From NCBI GenBank assembly GCA_013399115.1, contig VXAA01003938.1, forward strand, positions 547,776 to 611,775: 64,000 bases of DNA, read 5' to 3'. The notes below the pieces were generated by a model, which had not been told where the DNA came from, searched no databases, and saw only the letters and a list, made by a program, of their open reading frames with translations. Position 1 is the first letter of the stretch, and each line of letters opens with the position of its first letter. This DNA is from Anseranas semipalmata. Its lineage: Eukaryota; Chordata; Aves; Anseriformes; Anseranatidae. Positions 24,101-39,100 of the stretch are shown piece after piece. Both the position numbers and the translations under genes were made by a program.

Positions 24101-27100
24101 AGGAGCTGGATTTCTCTGATACATCTCATTCCGTGGTGGGGCAGGTCAAACATAAACCAGTGGGCACAAAGTCTTCTGACCACTGGAGCTGGTGGCTGTG
24201 GACCAGATCTGATCCAGAAGCCTTTTGCCTACAGTCATGTAACATGGTATACAAGCAAACAGGACCTCTCCTGGCAGGATGTCTGAGATGAAAAGGCAGA
24301 TTTTAGCAAATGTATCATAAAAAAGAATAATGCAATTGAGGCGGAAGCCCAGCACTGTTTATTTTTTGAAGAAATGTTCATATTTACTTGATTCTGCCAT
24401 ATGATTTTCAGTACCAGTTGTCGGTAAAACACACAGATGAGCTGTGGTGCTTGTAAAAGAAAGCTGTGAGCCTTGGCAAGTGGGGGTCATTACTGCTAGG
24501 GGTTTTGCTATTCTGGAAAATTTTGGAAATGGTTCAGGGCTGTTGGAGAAGCACACTGGCTGTGCAGCTCTCTTTAGGAATTCTGGCTACTTACAGTCTT
24601 AGCCCTAGGCATGTTTCAGTTAATGCTCAAGACAAATGCAGATCCATTGTGCCTTTCTTCCAGCTACTGTTTCGTCTGTCTGCCTAGCATGAGCACACAT
24701 TTGATTTGCAATTAGTAGGAGTCTGCAGAGATTCAGAAGTCATCCCTGGTGGTCCCCACTGGGGCCTCGTATCGTAAGATATTCCTATGTTTTTGCAGAA
24801 TTTAAATGACACCAAGCAATTTCATTATTATTATTTTTTTGAGTATTTTATGATGATATACCTTGAATACCACGTGAAAATGTAAATGAGATGCAGTTAA
24901 CTCAATAGATATAGTAGATTCTGTGTTTATAAACATGCTTTGTTACCTAATCCATTCTTTCTCATGGCATTTTGTGTAATGCAGCCCTGCATCAGTTCTC
25001 ATTTAGAAGATTATCTTTGTAACTACAAATAGTAACCAAGTCACTAAATATTTTAGCTAAAAGTTTATATATAAAAGACGAAAATACATCTCACAGCAGA
25101 GACTGTGGCTATGCATCACAGGTTGGGATTTGTGATTTCAGTGTGTCCAAACCATGTGGTATATACAAAACATATGTATCTACGCACACCATGCTTGCAC
25201 ACAGTGCACTGCTTCATTTCCAGATTTTCAGATTTAGCTCCAGATTTTCTTTTTGCTGTGTAACTATCCATCTTACCTTGCTTATAAAACAGTACTATCA
25301 AATATACTTCTTGGTGTCATAGAACACCGTAGTATCAAAGGAGGCTAAGATTAAAGAATCAGATTTACAGATGTTTCCTTCTCACTGCTTAAATAAGTGC
25401 ATTGGTAAACTACTATTTTTAATGCCATCATGATAAGCTGTTTTTGTATACTCATATCTTCACATATAACACAGGAGATGGCAAGCTCTTTTTCTTCAAT
25501 ACTAGTGTTAAAAGAAAGAGCCTTTTTGTTTCAAATATATTTGTTTTTCAGGCATACTTATCCCCCCCCCCCCCTTTTTTTAGTTATTCAGAGAGACAAC
25601 ACACTTTGCTGATGTCTATGTAGAATAACATAAGTGGAAATGTTACTCAAGATGTGAAATTCACTATCGGATAGTGTAAAATAAGGGTCCACTTTTACTG
25701 TTTTCTTAAACTCTGTTAGCCCCAGCTTCATGCACAAATGCTAATCAGAGCAGACACGGATCACATAAGGTTATGTCTTGCACACAGCATGGTCAGTGGT
25801 CCTATGGATTTTGGAGGCAAAGCCATGCATCCTCCATCCCCTTAGCATGCCTAAGATGGCATTTTTCTCCCACAAGAAGCACTCACCTGTTCCTGCAGGA
25901 CTTTAAGCATCGCTTGTGTATGTGTTTGCTCTTCCTTGGCTTGCTCCAGCTCGGATTTTTTGTTATTTAATTCTTCCTGTATGCTCAGCAATTGCTGTAC
26001 AAACAAAAGAAGATTCTGGTTAGCACCCTCTGGATCAAAAGCAGTTTTAAACTCTCAGTTTGATAAATCTTCTTTTCAAACAATGCTTTGCAGCCTGCTC
26101 CTACATTTATTATTGTTGCATAATCTGCTGTGTCTAAATGGACCAGAGGTAAATTATTTTCATCTGCATCTCCTTCTGCAGCAGTGCTCCACAAGTAATG
26201 CATCTGCTAATGTGTGTTAAGCTATTTGTTACATTAAAGTAGAAACTCCTGGTACAGTATGTCACCCACGGAGGGACTGTCACATTCATCTGAACCAGAA
26301 TCTTATTTGTAGAAGTATATGCGGTGGTTTTAATAACACTAGGGTAAACACTATGGTACATAAATAATTTAAAAGCACAGCCTTTTAATATAATTAGTCA
26401 TTGGCCCAAAGCCATTTTCATTCTATGCAAAGCAATATTCTGGAAAGCTTTCACATTGAGTTGCCAAGAAGACAAAAGCCTTCCTTTTTTTTTTTTTTTC
26501 ATGCTGTGATATTTTATTAGACCAGGAAGATTGACGCCCTACAATCAATACATCAGCCAGGAAGACGTCTGATCTGAACTGTCAAAACAAAAAGCTATGT
26601 CCAAAACCAATTTTTATGAAGATGATTCTGGGATGTAGGGGCATCTTTAAAAGCCCACATCCCCTGGTCTTGGCTAGCTTCAGGTTCTGCACAGATTTAT
26701 TGTAACTGTCAAGAGCAGGTCAGTAGATTTAATTAATCTGGAATAATCATTTATTTTTGTGTTGATGTGATAATGTCACACATTGCTAAAGAGCAAGAGA
26801 AGACAACTAAGAGATTAAAAAGGAGTTTATCGTGCTTTCCCTTAGTGATCAAGAAGGGAAACTGGTTTTCTGGGACAACATATTGCTTTGCATACACTCC
26901 TTTTTAAGGACTACTTGAACAAGCAATTGCTTTAATAACTTGGATTACTGATCTAACCATGTATCTAAGGCTTAGTTTATGCTTGTGCTTAGGACTGGTA
27001 ACTCTGACTCAGACAGATGTTGCGGGTGTTCAGCATCTCGATAAGTTACAAACAACAAATGTAGAAATAGCCCCTGGCCTTGTTCCACTGCACTGGAAGT

Positions 27101-30100
27101 CCCAGGCATGAAGGGACTCAGTGCCAGTATTGTTTTCAGAGCTGCTTGGAAACACTTGACATTTCAGGGCCTGACAGAGTTATTGGTAGTGCATTTCTGG
27201 TGTAAGTAAACACCAATTTGACAAATTCATTCTACAACTGATGTAAAAATCCATGTGGATATATGTCTGATTATATCTTGCACTCTCTGCAATCCAGCTC
27301 TTTGATGGATGTCACCACCTGGACTGCTCCCTGGGAGCCTCCAAGAGACTGAGAGCCTTCAGGTATGTGTATTCACTCTACCACAGCACAAAAGCATTTC
27401 AAATCTCAAGATTTTTACATGAAATAACAAATTGTGTTCCAATGAGGCTCTTGCTCCACCAACTTTTGCATGGAAGCCTCTATGTCTGGCATGTCCTGAC
27501 CGAGATTGGATTACTACCTCAGACTTGTGTTCAGCTTGCCTGCTGGGTACCACTCCCTACATTTTCAGAAGATACAATGCATTTCTGTCATGTGTCACAC
27601 ACTGTTACCCATGCAGCTCCTTAGTACTGTTACAGATTTCCAGACGTTTCATAACCTTTCAGCTCCAAGGGGACAATTTGGTCACCTCATGTTACCTCAT
27701 GTTTATGACAGACCATTAATCTTCACCCAGGCTAATTCTAGCTGATGTCTGTACTTTAGAAAGAAGATACTCCTACCCTCAGAAGAGAAGCAGAGCATAC
27801 AAAACATCAGAAAGATACCAGAAGCCCTTTCAAGGGTCACTAGCAGAGACACCTGAGTTTTGGCAGGCAGATGTGTCACCTAAATGGGGCTGGTGAAATT
27901 CCTCTCTTTCTCAACTGCAACCTCTTTACACACCTGGACAGGGCAAGGGTTGTCTAAGAGAAAACAGTCTTTGCTCCTCATCTCAGAGTCTTCTCTGAGC
28001 AGTTATATCTCACCAGTGCGGCCAGTCTCTGATGATTCAAAGGGAGGAGCCAAAATGAATTAAATGATCTTCACATAAAGCCAGGAATGCATTTAGCCAA
28101 TTATGTACCAGGGAAGGGAAGTCATTCTTTGCCTCTCCAGGCAACCAGCTGAAATCTTGAAGCATGAGGTTTGATTACTATCATCGTCTCAGTGCAGTGC
28201 TACAAGTACTAGGGAGACCAGGGAGAACCACACAAGAGATCCTATTTGCTCCACAGCCTCTGAAGGAAGTGAATAGGCATGCAAGTCCAAGGAGAACATC
28301 ACCACTATCCAGAACGAACCTTCATCCTGTTTCAGAGATTTTACTCTAGCTTCTGGGAGAAACCCTAGAGCCCATCCTTCTGAAAGATATAAACTCCCAT
28401 CTGGAAGATCCCAAGTGAGTCTTAAGTTAATCTCTGCCACTGGAAAGCCCTTTCACTTACAGGTTGAACTTGTTACGCTTTCACCAGAAGAACTAAAATC
28501 ACCTTCCCCATCCTAACCCCTCCATGATTCTTCCCCAGCCACGTCTTATACACCTTAGACCAGCTCACAAACCACTGCAGTTTTGTTTTCACACCTCCCA
28601 CTGCTATTTCCCACTGCGCTTTAGTCTAATTATATCCTTCTTCCTTTGATCCTAACTTCATGTTTTGTGTTTGAAGCAATTTTTCCAGACCTGGCTGAGC
28701 ATGGGAGGAAGTGGTGTGGCAGACGCAATCTGAGAGTACAAGGAGAGATGCTCCCTGCTCTGCATCATTGTACTTGGCTCCAGACCAGCCAGGAATAGGA
28801 ATCCCAGGAAAACATACAATGTGGTCAGTTTGCATGGTTTTCCAGATCATACCACTTGACATGAGACAAAACTTTCCAGGAGTCTTAATGGTTAAACTGT
28901 CAACTACTGCAGGCTTACTGTGTGTCCCTAGGCTCATATTTTGAAAGACAGAAAATGGGTCCCATTTTCATGGGGATGGAAAACAGAGCATCTCTAACTA
29001 GTGTACCACATTCCCAGTCACACATAATGTTTTTCATTCACAGAACTGGGACCTCCCCACCCAGCCTCCAGAGATGCCAGAATTGTTTAAAACTTGTAGT
29101 CATTCCCTGGGGCTTTAACCTTCTTCCTTTTTCTCTCCCTGGTGTGTATCTCTAAAAGCTGCAGAATCTGCTCATTTTGCATGGGTCAGGTTCAGAACTT
29201 TCTTTTTCCTGTGTGGTTGATGCCACCGACAAGAACTAGTAACAAGGACTTATACCTGCCAAACAACACATTTTTCCCTTCTAGTCTTAATTTGGGAAAT
29301 GACGAAATAGCTTTGACTGAAAAAAGTATCAGACTGAGACAGACAATCAGCTTGAAAAATTTCAGCACAAACACGTGATGTTTGGCAAAATTAGAAGCAA
29401 ATGGAAGGAAGATCTTACACTGGCAGAAATGAGGCAAGTTTCATAACAGTTACTGCTGTCATGCCTACTTATAAACCGACAGCCACTCCATAACGATTGC
29501 AATGAATGATGCCAAGATGATGGTATTTAATTATTCAGAATTATTTTGTTTTTCACATAGATGTGCTTATTAAAAATTGATCCTATAGATATTTCTTCTG
29601 CCCTTCAGATTGCTTGCAAGTGTATACTACAATCAATTAAAATAAAAAATTGTTCTGCTTGATTTTACTGTTTGTGCTGTCTGATCCTGTTCCACTTACT
29701 TTGCCGTCTCATCGAGCTTTTCCGCCAGAGCTTCCCCCCCGTGCCCACCCACCCACACAAAATTTGCTACCCTGTTTCCCACCTGTCGTGTCCTGCTGGC
29801 TTGTCTCAGAGATTCTGCCAGCACAACTATCAAAACGTCCTTTCCTTCGATCTTGTCTCACCTCTCTGGCCATTTCCTTTAAGCCCTGACGTTCCCAGTT
29901 TTGTGGCACAACCATGGCATTCAGTCAGCAGTTCCCCAGTTTTCTCAGGCAAAGGAGTGACTTGTTGGCTACGCAGCCAGGAAACACCTGGTTCATTTGT
30001 CTATTGTCTTCCAAAGCAGCAGTCCTCAACATATAACTCTTTGGGTGTCTGGGAGTCCCCTGTCACTTATGCAAGGTTCTTTTCCCTCAGCCAAAATCCT

Positions 30101-33100
30101 AGTGTCAGGAGGCAGAAAAGCGTCTCATAGTGGAGAGACAGCTCTACAGAGAGAAGTATTATCCTTGCTGTAGTGCATGCCCTCTCCTCTTGCTGGGGAG
30201 AGGAGAGGCTGGCTGCAGACTTCTGCCAAAGGCAATGGAGAAGCTACCAGCAGTAAGAGCAGACAACCCGCACAAAATCTGACACAGAGAAAGCTTGATT
30301 TAGGGAGTGATGATGTGACGAGAAGATTTTTGAGGAAGGCTGGGGAATGTCCAGCATCATGCCATGGAAGGGCTTTCCAGGGTAAAATGGTAAGAAGAAG
30401 GGAAGAAGTCTGCTGCTGAAATCAGCAGGGAAAAGTGTCCAGGACTGAGTGATCAATTGAAGGAGTCTGGAAAACATTATGTGTCACTGATGAAGTTTCA
30501 GAGAAACAGCTCTGAGGATCCTGGAGAGAGGCACACACGCAGCCTAGAGCTCCACCAGCACTGGTGTATGTGCAAACAAAGCTACTTGTCGCTGTGGCTG
30601 CTGGGTTGTCCCTGAGAGATGGAGCCCTGGAGTGGGTCCACATCAGATGGGCAAACTGCTAATATCCCATCATTGGCATTTTCAGAGAAGAAACAGGAAA
30701 GGAGAAAGCATTAACCTACTGGTTGTCTCTCCAGACACCAAGAAATGCATTTTAGGCAAAAAATGCAAGACAGCTTGCCTGTTTCTGGTGGCAGTTCTGG
30801 AGCTGCTCTGTGTATAAATGGAAAACATCACTCTCCAATGTTAAGCTTGCTTCATTCATGAGGACCAAATTCCTTCCCGTTCATAAGTGGGTAGCTAATT
30901 TCTTTATATGGGAGGGACATGTGTGTGTTTTATTTTATTTATTTATTTATTTATTTCCACACACCACCTCCAGTGCTGAATCTCTGTCAGCAACAGTTCA
31001 GTGCCGCCCATGTTGCATACATCTCGAAAGTGCAGACAGAAAATTACCACCTTAAACCAATCCTTGCAGCTTCTGAAACATTAAATATAGATGGCATTAT
31101 TGAAGCCAGCTGAATTACTCAGACTGTGTACAATGCGGTGCCAGTGTGGCCAAGAATGCTAACAACTGAACAACACACAGTGCCTTGAAATATATGAGAA
31201 GTCCTAAAGGGAAAGTAATAGCTTACTGTTGTGTATCATGAAACATTCCTTCTCTTTCCTCCTCACCTCCCTGCCCACATTTCTTCATTTCTCCCCAAAA
31301 GGCAGTGCTGCATCTGTACATTTAAATATAAATTATGAACATATCTAGAAGGGTAGGCACACACACAGCCTAGCAAGACAGAGAAGGCTCTCAGAAGGAA
31401 AGCACGGTTGCCAGCATGAAACCATCCACTTAGCACGCTAAGAAAAGGGAGGCAATTCAGAAGAGACCACAAGACCTGAGGCAGTACTTAGGATACAGTG
31501 AGGCTGACAGAATAATGAAAAAGGAAAACCAACATTTGCCACATGTTTAGCAGTTACACTGTTGAATGGTCCTGTTCCTCCTATTTTTTCTTTTTTTCCA
31601 CAGCTGCTTGGAAAGAAATATGAGAAGGAAGAAAGGGAGGTGAAGAACATCAGACAAAAGGATGTCTCTGAGGTAGGAGCACTGACTTTGATCACAGGTA
31701 ATAGGCAGTTTCAGCAAACCGAGTCAATGTGGCCACGGGTGGACTCTTCCTCCAGTTTCTGGAGCAGCTGCAGAGTGTCCAGAAAAGATCTGTGGCAAAC
31801 TCTTCTGATATTAGAATATCAGTCAAAGTAGGATGGTGTTACACAGCCTAACCGAGCCATCTTGGTTGAATAGACATCTTAGACACCTAGTGAACTTAGG
31901 CAAACTGAATTCTCCTATCTACATGATATCGGGGGCAGCATATTACTCTCCACTTACTACCTATGGGGAATATATTTACTTACTTATACAGGAAAAATGG
32001 GGAGATCTGGTTCACTAGGTGTCCAAAATGAAGGCAAAACTTACGTGCCTCAAATAGGTAGGCTGAGTCCCACCCAAGGTTACCCTTTTCAATCCTGAAG
32101 AAACTAAGGCTTACACACTACACAGAAACGTGGGGAAGCAGTTCTCACCTGTGCAAAAGTGCAACCATTTCCCCTAAAATACACTAGAATTGGAGAGCCA
32201 AAAAGTATGAAATCATAACCACTGAAAGGACTGCAGAGATCATCTAAAAATTAAAGCACCCACTTACGCTGGCCATTTCCGAGGTTTTATTCTTTCTCCT
32301 TTTTCTTCCTAAAGCAAGCTTTGCTGTGTCAATTCCAACTTTATTTCATAAAAAAAAAAAAGAAAAAAGAAAAAAAAGAGTTGGCCAGATGGAAAAGGAC
32401 AAAGATCAGCAAGGAAAAAAACTGTTTCAAAAGTCTTAAAGGCTGTTCACAAATAAAGAGGGGAATGATGGTAAATATTTCTTGGTAGAGTCCTCCTTAA
32501 GTAGAAGGAAAAGAAATAATGAATCCAAATGAAATCTCAGGCACACGATCAATTGTAAAATAAAAACACAGATTGTTCTCTCAGTACTTCTGTGCACAAG
32601 CTGGAAGGGTGTTTGTGTCTATTTCTAAGACAGACAAGATTTCATATCACAAATGGCCAGCACATGGCAGGCTTGAATAATGAGAAAGTGACTTCCCAGC
32701 TGAGCAAATATGCATTAGTAACAAGACGCTGATGAGGCCAGACAAATCACCAAGGAAACAGGAGAATGTGAAAGACAAGTCAAAGAAGCTTTAGAAATGA
32801 GCCCTCAAGGAAGTTAGCCATGTTGCAGCAGTAAGGGCAACATACATGCCATCCTAATGTGTGACAAGGCATTATTAAAATAAACAGTATGATTGTGGAT
32901 TTTTTTTGAGGGAATAAAGGGAAGTGCAGTGTAATAGATCAATGTTTCTCATCCCTCCCCTCTCTCAGGAACCACCTGTGTCACCAAAATTACAGGAATG
33001 ACATTGTTTGGATGGCTTATGGGGTTTGCAATGATAAAAGAGTCCCTGCCCTGACCCCCCTGCCCTGGGCCTGAGCTGGTGAAAAGCTGCACGAGGATGA

Positions 33101-36100
33101 ACAGCCCAGTTTGTTCTTGCTTTGGGAATCTACCTGCAAAATGAGCTTTCCTGGCTCTGAGCAAAGAAAAAGAACATGGTGAACATGTTAGCTCTGCAGG
33201 TTAACCACCTTGGAAGGGGCTGGGGAGTTAGGCACACACCTGATGGACAACTGTGTATTGAGGCAATACTGAAGAACACTGTCCTGCTGCTTCCTTAGGA
33301 AGATGTTTGTCATGCTCCCCTCCCCCTGCTATGAGATTGAGCACAGAGGCCCAACAGCTTCACAGCACTCAGAACAGGAGCAGGCAGGACCGAACCACAG
33401 AAATCCGTCAAGCAAGAAAACAGACAGATGGACACACTGAAACTACCTAAAGGGAGGTTACAGAGAAGATGGGGTCAGGCTCTTCTCAGGTAAGGGTTGA
33501 GGGCTAATAGACACAACAAGGAGCATTTCTATCACATATGAAGAAAACATTCCACAATTGGGGTGGCCAACCACTGGAGCAAGGGCTAAGAGACGCTGTG
33601 GACTCTCCGTCCTTGGGGGAACTGTGAACACAGCTGGATGGGGCCCTGAGCAAAACAGACAACTCCAGAGTTGACCCTGCTTTGAGCTGGGGGATGGTGT
33701 ATGTGATCTCCAGAGGTTCCTTCTGACTCACATTATTCTATGATTCTAAAGAATTCCTAATATATATCAGATAAATAGATTTCAAATATCTTCTGTTTCC
33801 ATAAGGCATAGTAATTTAGCGACAATAACTACGAGAGGCAGTGTTTAGAACTGGAGAGCAGGTGAAAGGAGAGCGTGGATGGTACAATGAATGGCTTAAG
33901 AGCCAGTCTACAGCTTTCCTTTGCCAAGTAATTTTTAAGTGTTTCCCTTAGTCCAATCAAGAAAGAAAAACTCTCTTAGGTCAGCTATGGACTGTCACAG
34001 CAAATGAAGAAAAGACTGAAGTCCTTAGGGATCTTACAGGTAATTTACCTAGGTAATCAGCAAACCAATGCTAATATTTAGGATCTTTTAAAGAATTCAA
34101 GATTGCTAGATGGTACAACTGACAAGACCTGTACTTCACTACCACTAGGTTACACTAATGTGCTAGTGAAGATACTAGCTGATTTCTTTCATATTTTAAA
34201 TTGAATGTATGCACCAGATTATTTCTCTCCAAAGTGTTTATTCTTCCTGCCAATCTCATTTTAACTTTACCATGGTATCAGGCAAAAAGATGCTACCCTC
34301 CACCATTTCACCACTATTAACAGCTATCAAGAATATGGTGTTTAGAGCATCTATGGGCTCTTATTTACACTTCCCCTAACACTGTTGAAGTGGTGGTGGC
34401 AGAAATGGGAAATTAAACACTACTTTCAATAAGGAAAGGTTGTTAAACACAGAGGAGAACCCATTTGGCTTGTCGGAAATCTGGTAAATAATTAGCACTT
34501 AATTGCCAGCTGCTCTTTTTTTTTTTTTTTAATATAATCAGAAAGAGTATTTTCTGGAAGTTTGGATGTGCACATTATTGTACAGAGCCCTGAAAAGCAC
34601 AAGAGAATAAAAAGAATACTTATGGGAACATATCTCCCTGTCCTGGAAGCAGACATATTTCTTACCAGATTCTAAATATCAACCGTAGGGTGAGAAAAGA
34701 AGAGTTGAACCTGGAAGAGAACATCTGGACATTGGGTCCAGTTCCTTGCTCTTATCTTGTATCCATTCCCCATAAAATTATAAGTAATGATCAATATTGC
34801 CATTATTAACCCACTTTTCTAGGAAAATAGAAAGATCTGATTAGAATTCATATTGGAAGAGCAATAAAAACATTTCCAACTTAATTATTCTGGTCTATTT
34901 ATTCAGGAGGTAAAAAACAAATACAAGGGGTAATGTTTTTATCTCTTTTATTTACTCTTCTCTTTAATACTGCATTTGGAGAAGAATCAGTTTACAGTTG
35001 TGCATAAGTACATTGGCTGGGTTATGTGCTGAATAGATGTTTGGTGTGCAAAAGGTAGGTGGATAAAAAAGACTGTAAAACTCCTCTGCATTTAGGGTAT
35101 ATTAATAAATACAGCCATAACATGCTCCATCTATTTGACAATGATGCTAATCTCAACACCAAAATGATATAGAACCTACCTATAATTAAGGGTAAATGGT
35201 TGTTAGCACTCACATAGCACTGGATTCATCAATTTTCAGCCAACAACAAATGCATCTGTGACTTTTGACATTTCACAGTTTCCAAGTGAGAGAAAAGAAT
35301 GTCTGTGACAGTTAGCAACCGAACATCTGTGAAGGATCTGGGAGCTGCAGACCTAAATGCCACCTGAGGTTTACTGAAATTTGATAGATGGTGGATCAGG
35401 TGGAAAAGTGATGTGGAAAGGTCTCTCCCATCCTACTTGCTATTGAACCCTCTTGGACAAAAATGTGCTTTTCTGCTCCTACTGAAGGACAGTGGACCAT
35501 GGGAAGAGTAAATTCTTCCATCACTTGTATGAGAAAAAACTTTTCATATATGATAGACTAGGAAGGACCTATCCTCTAGGCTAGGAAGGACCTAAGTTTT
35601 CCCTAGCACTCATTTCAGAGTCCAGTTCTCTTCAATATGTTTATCAATGATCTGGACGAGGGGATCGAGTGCACTCTCAGCAAGTTTGCAGGTGACACCA
35701 AGTTAGGTCCACGTGTTGATCTGCTCAAGGGTAGGAAGGCTCTGCAGGAAGATCTGAATAGGCTGGACCAATGGGCTGAGGTCAACTGTATGAAGTTCAA
35801 CAAGGCCAAGTGCCGGGTCCTGCACTTGGGGCACAACAACCCCAAGCANNNNNNNNNNNNNNNNNNNNNNNNNNNNNNNNNNNNNNNNNNNNNNNNNNNN
35901 NNNNNNNNNNNNNNNNNNNNNNNNNNNNNNNNNNNNNNNNNNNNNNNNNNNNNNNNNNNNNNNNNNNNNNNNNNNNNNNNNNNNNNNNNNNNNNNNNNNN
36001 NNGGTTGTTTAGCCTGGAGAAGAGGAGGCTCAGGGGCGACCTGATCGCTCTCTACAGGTACCTTAAAGGAGGTTGTAGCGGGGTGGAGGTCGGTCTCTTC

Positions 36101-39100
36101 TCCCAAGCAACAAGTGGTAGGACAAGTGGAAATGGCCTCAAGTTGTGCCAGGGGAGATTTAGGTTGGATATTAGGAAAAAATTCTTCACTGAAAGGGTTG
36201 TGAGGCATTGGAACAGGCTGCCCAGGGAAGTGGTTGAGTCACCATCCCTGGAGGTATTTAAAAGACATGTAGATGTGGTGCTTAGGGACGTGGTTTAGTG
36301 GTAGATTTGGCAGTGCTAGGTTAACAATTGGACTTGATGATCTTAGAGGTCTTTTCCAACCTAAATGATTCTATGATTCTATGATTCTATAAGCAACATC
36401 ATCTTTTGTAGAAAAAAAAAGTCAGTGAGGAGATCTGAAAATGGACTAGCTCTGCTCCGGTGGCTGGTAATGGTAGAAATCCATTTCTTTCAATGGCAGC
36501 ACAGTGAAGCCAACACTAGCTACTTTTGGCTTTTCTGCTTGAAATGGTTACTATATGTTCGATGTATATTGTCTTGCTTAAAAAGCCGACAGAGACATGA
36601 CCTTTATGCCAACTCACTTAGGGGTGATAAAAGGGACCAAATCCTGTTCCTAGTGACTGTCCATACAGTGGAGGCTGTGTGTACCCCACAGTCCTTGTCA
36701 CCAAAGATGTACCCTGGCCATCCTCCTTTGAGGGAGCAGTGAATATAAGGAAGGAGCTGCAATGTGCTCCAGCAGCTCTTCTCACCCTCCTGACCACAAC
36801 CGTGAGGCCTATCACTGAGCGAACTGTCCTTCCCTGGATGAACACTGAAAGCCTGAAATGACTTCTAGGCATCTGGCATTTATCAGAGCCCTTTGAGATC
36901 AGACGCACAATTTTCAGATGCACGTGCTATTTATTTTACATGCTAAATGATTAGTAAACTGCAAAAGCTAGTTCTCAGTAGGAAATGTCATGAGTAATGT
37001 GGCCTTCGCAGAAAGGCCTTGTGTTGCATATTGAACAACAAGACCAGGGACATATCGAATAGGTGATGATTAACTGTGCACTCCCTGTCTGCAGCACTGA
37101 ACAGGGAAGAGTCCCTGAGGTATACAGAGCAAAATACACAGGCAGTAGTTACGGCAGTTCCTGCCTTCTGAGCACTCACGTTTGCAACCTGCATTGCTGT
37201 TGGAGTGAAATTGATACTGTTCAGGGGGGAAAAAAAAAAGACAAGACAAAAGAGGACTTTCATTGTGCTGCATCAGAGTGACACCCATATGGGTCATTAA
37301 TGGGGTCAGAATGTGTTCAGACTCCTGCTGAGACATCCAGAGCTAACAGAGTTGATGACACCACCAGCAGCCTCTATGTCAGCCCTATGCCTACCACCCA
37401 CAACTTTTCTTATTGTTCTTGCTTTTCACCCTGAGCACTGATTTTAAGCAAGGCACCCCCACGCATCCCCTGCTTATGCAATAACCCTGTGGCTAGTCTT
37501 AATGCATCACCAACAACAAAGGGGAGCATGTGCTGTCACTGTATGTTAGGAATATGAACCTGAGCACAGCTAACGAATCAGGTCCCTTGGGGGACCTGGG
37601 CAAAGAGGTGCCTCTTAAATGTCCCAGATACACCCCAGCAGGTGCAACAGAAGAACACTTGGGTACATTTCCTGGAGAAAAATTAGGTGGAAACATGGTT
37701 TAAATGGGGATTTCTGGATCACACTTTTGCTTGCAGGAGCTTACATTCAGCCTGTATTGGATCATGCTTAGGGAGTTGTGAGAGGAAAGAACATTAGCAT
37801 GGCATATTTACATGATGCAGTGAAACACCATGCTGAATTACCAGCCTGTTGGCAAATGACCAGTTTATTACAGATATGCAAGCATGACACCACACCTTGG
37901 CCGATTAAGCCTGATAAGCCTTCACCTAAAAAGGTGAAGCTAACTAGTTCAAGTAGAGACACATGCTAAAGGAGCTAGATTATTTCCAGGATTTGAACTG
38001 TGCTCTGTAGATTTAGGACTAACTTGAGACTTAAAACATTGCATTGGTGGCTGTGCTATGGAGATGGTTCACAAACAACAAAGACGTAAAATGTATTTGG
38101 ATATGTGCTAATGACTGACATCTCCTATGTGGCACACTGAGATTTTTCAAAGGCTTGCAATGTTATCAGGTTCAGGCAGATTTTATAAAGGATGTGGAAA
38201 CCACATCATTGAATCAATAGTGACTCACTGTCAAATTCTGAGTCGTTTTTTCAAAGCATGGTGACAAGTGCATTTCCTCAAGAATTTTCTTCAGTGGACA
38301 ACAAACAAGAAAAACAGTTTTCTTCTTTTCACTTTGTTCTTGGAATGGCTGAAAGATTCTGATGATATTTTTTTCAAAAGAATCTACTTGCTACTCCACA
38401 TGGAATATGCTAACCCAAATGGTTAAAATTTGGACAAGTTATATAACCACTGAAATCTGAGTCTTAATAACGGTAAGCATTAAGCAACACTAATAGGTGC
38501 TATTTTCTGCATTACCTATAGTCATGTATCTGGTAAAACATTTCAGAAAAAGAGAAAAGATTTAAAAATTTCATACAGCTGTGCTGTGAAGTATTGTAAA
38601 AATAGTTACAATGAAAACATCCTTATGATCACAGACTTTATTACAGAATACCAAACACTGCTGAAAAACGGAGCCATTTGAAAAGTGATCTGCTTGGTAT
38701 GTGTGTTCTCATATAGAAATAAATTGAAAGCAATACCACCTATGCAGCAGTGACAAGTTAATTCAATTTCCATCTCAAAATCAGGTAAAGTGTATCTCAT
38801 TTGTTACCATGGATACAAGACATTATTTCCATTTGTTTGAGATCTCACAGTGGGTATGAAATTAAACTGTGACACATCTTTATGGAGGAAGTTGACTCAA
38901 AACCCCATAAGTTCAAAGTCATTAGTCCAAAGGATTTTCTCTTCTAGACACAACAAATGGGCAGGTTGCTACTACTGCCCATAAGGTATACCTTATAAGC
39001 AAACATCTATGTGATTTTGCTGATGTTACTTTGGAGCAGTAAGAGAGATGGAAGTGAAAATAAACATTCATTTCATCAGTCCTGCATATGTGGGAAAGAA

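Larger units (their letters stand above)
21594..25886 (-). other. ENOX1: ENOX1 intron (4.3 kb)
   Basis: The ends are GTGAGT and TTTGCAG on the minus strand. It contains an assembly gap at 21804-21837 preceded by a 15-base A run, an exon-like open interval on the opposite strand at 23407-23834, and a 13-base C run followed by T7 at 25562-25581. The interval 23330-23840 is visibly more GC-rich than the rest. No interspersed repeat with a recognisable tail was found. Confidence 0.82.

Noticed and set aside
29672..30130. 152-codon plus-strand open frame with an overlapping second frame
   Set aside because: Composition-driven (Pro, Ser, Cys) in a C/T-rich stretch; both frames are open, which argues against coding selection.
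35558..35593. Repeated CTAGGAAGGACCT just before a CR1 copy
   Set aside because: Considered as a target-site duplication, but both copies lie upstream of the element and nothing similar follows its 3' end at 36390.
35615..36208. Long open frames across the N gap on both strands
   Set aside because: They are open only because N was translated as X; the plus-strand portion is CR1 ORF2, the minus-strand one is its shadow.
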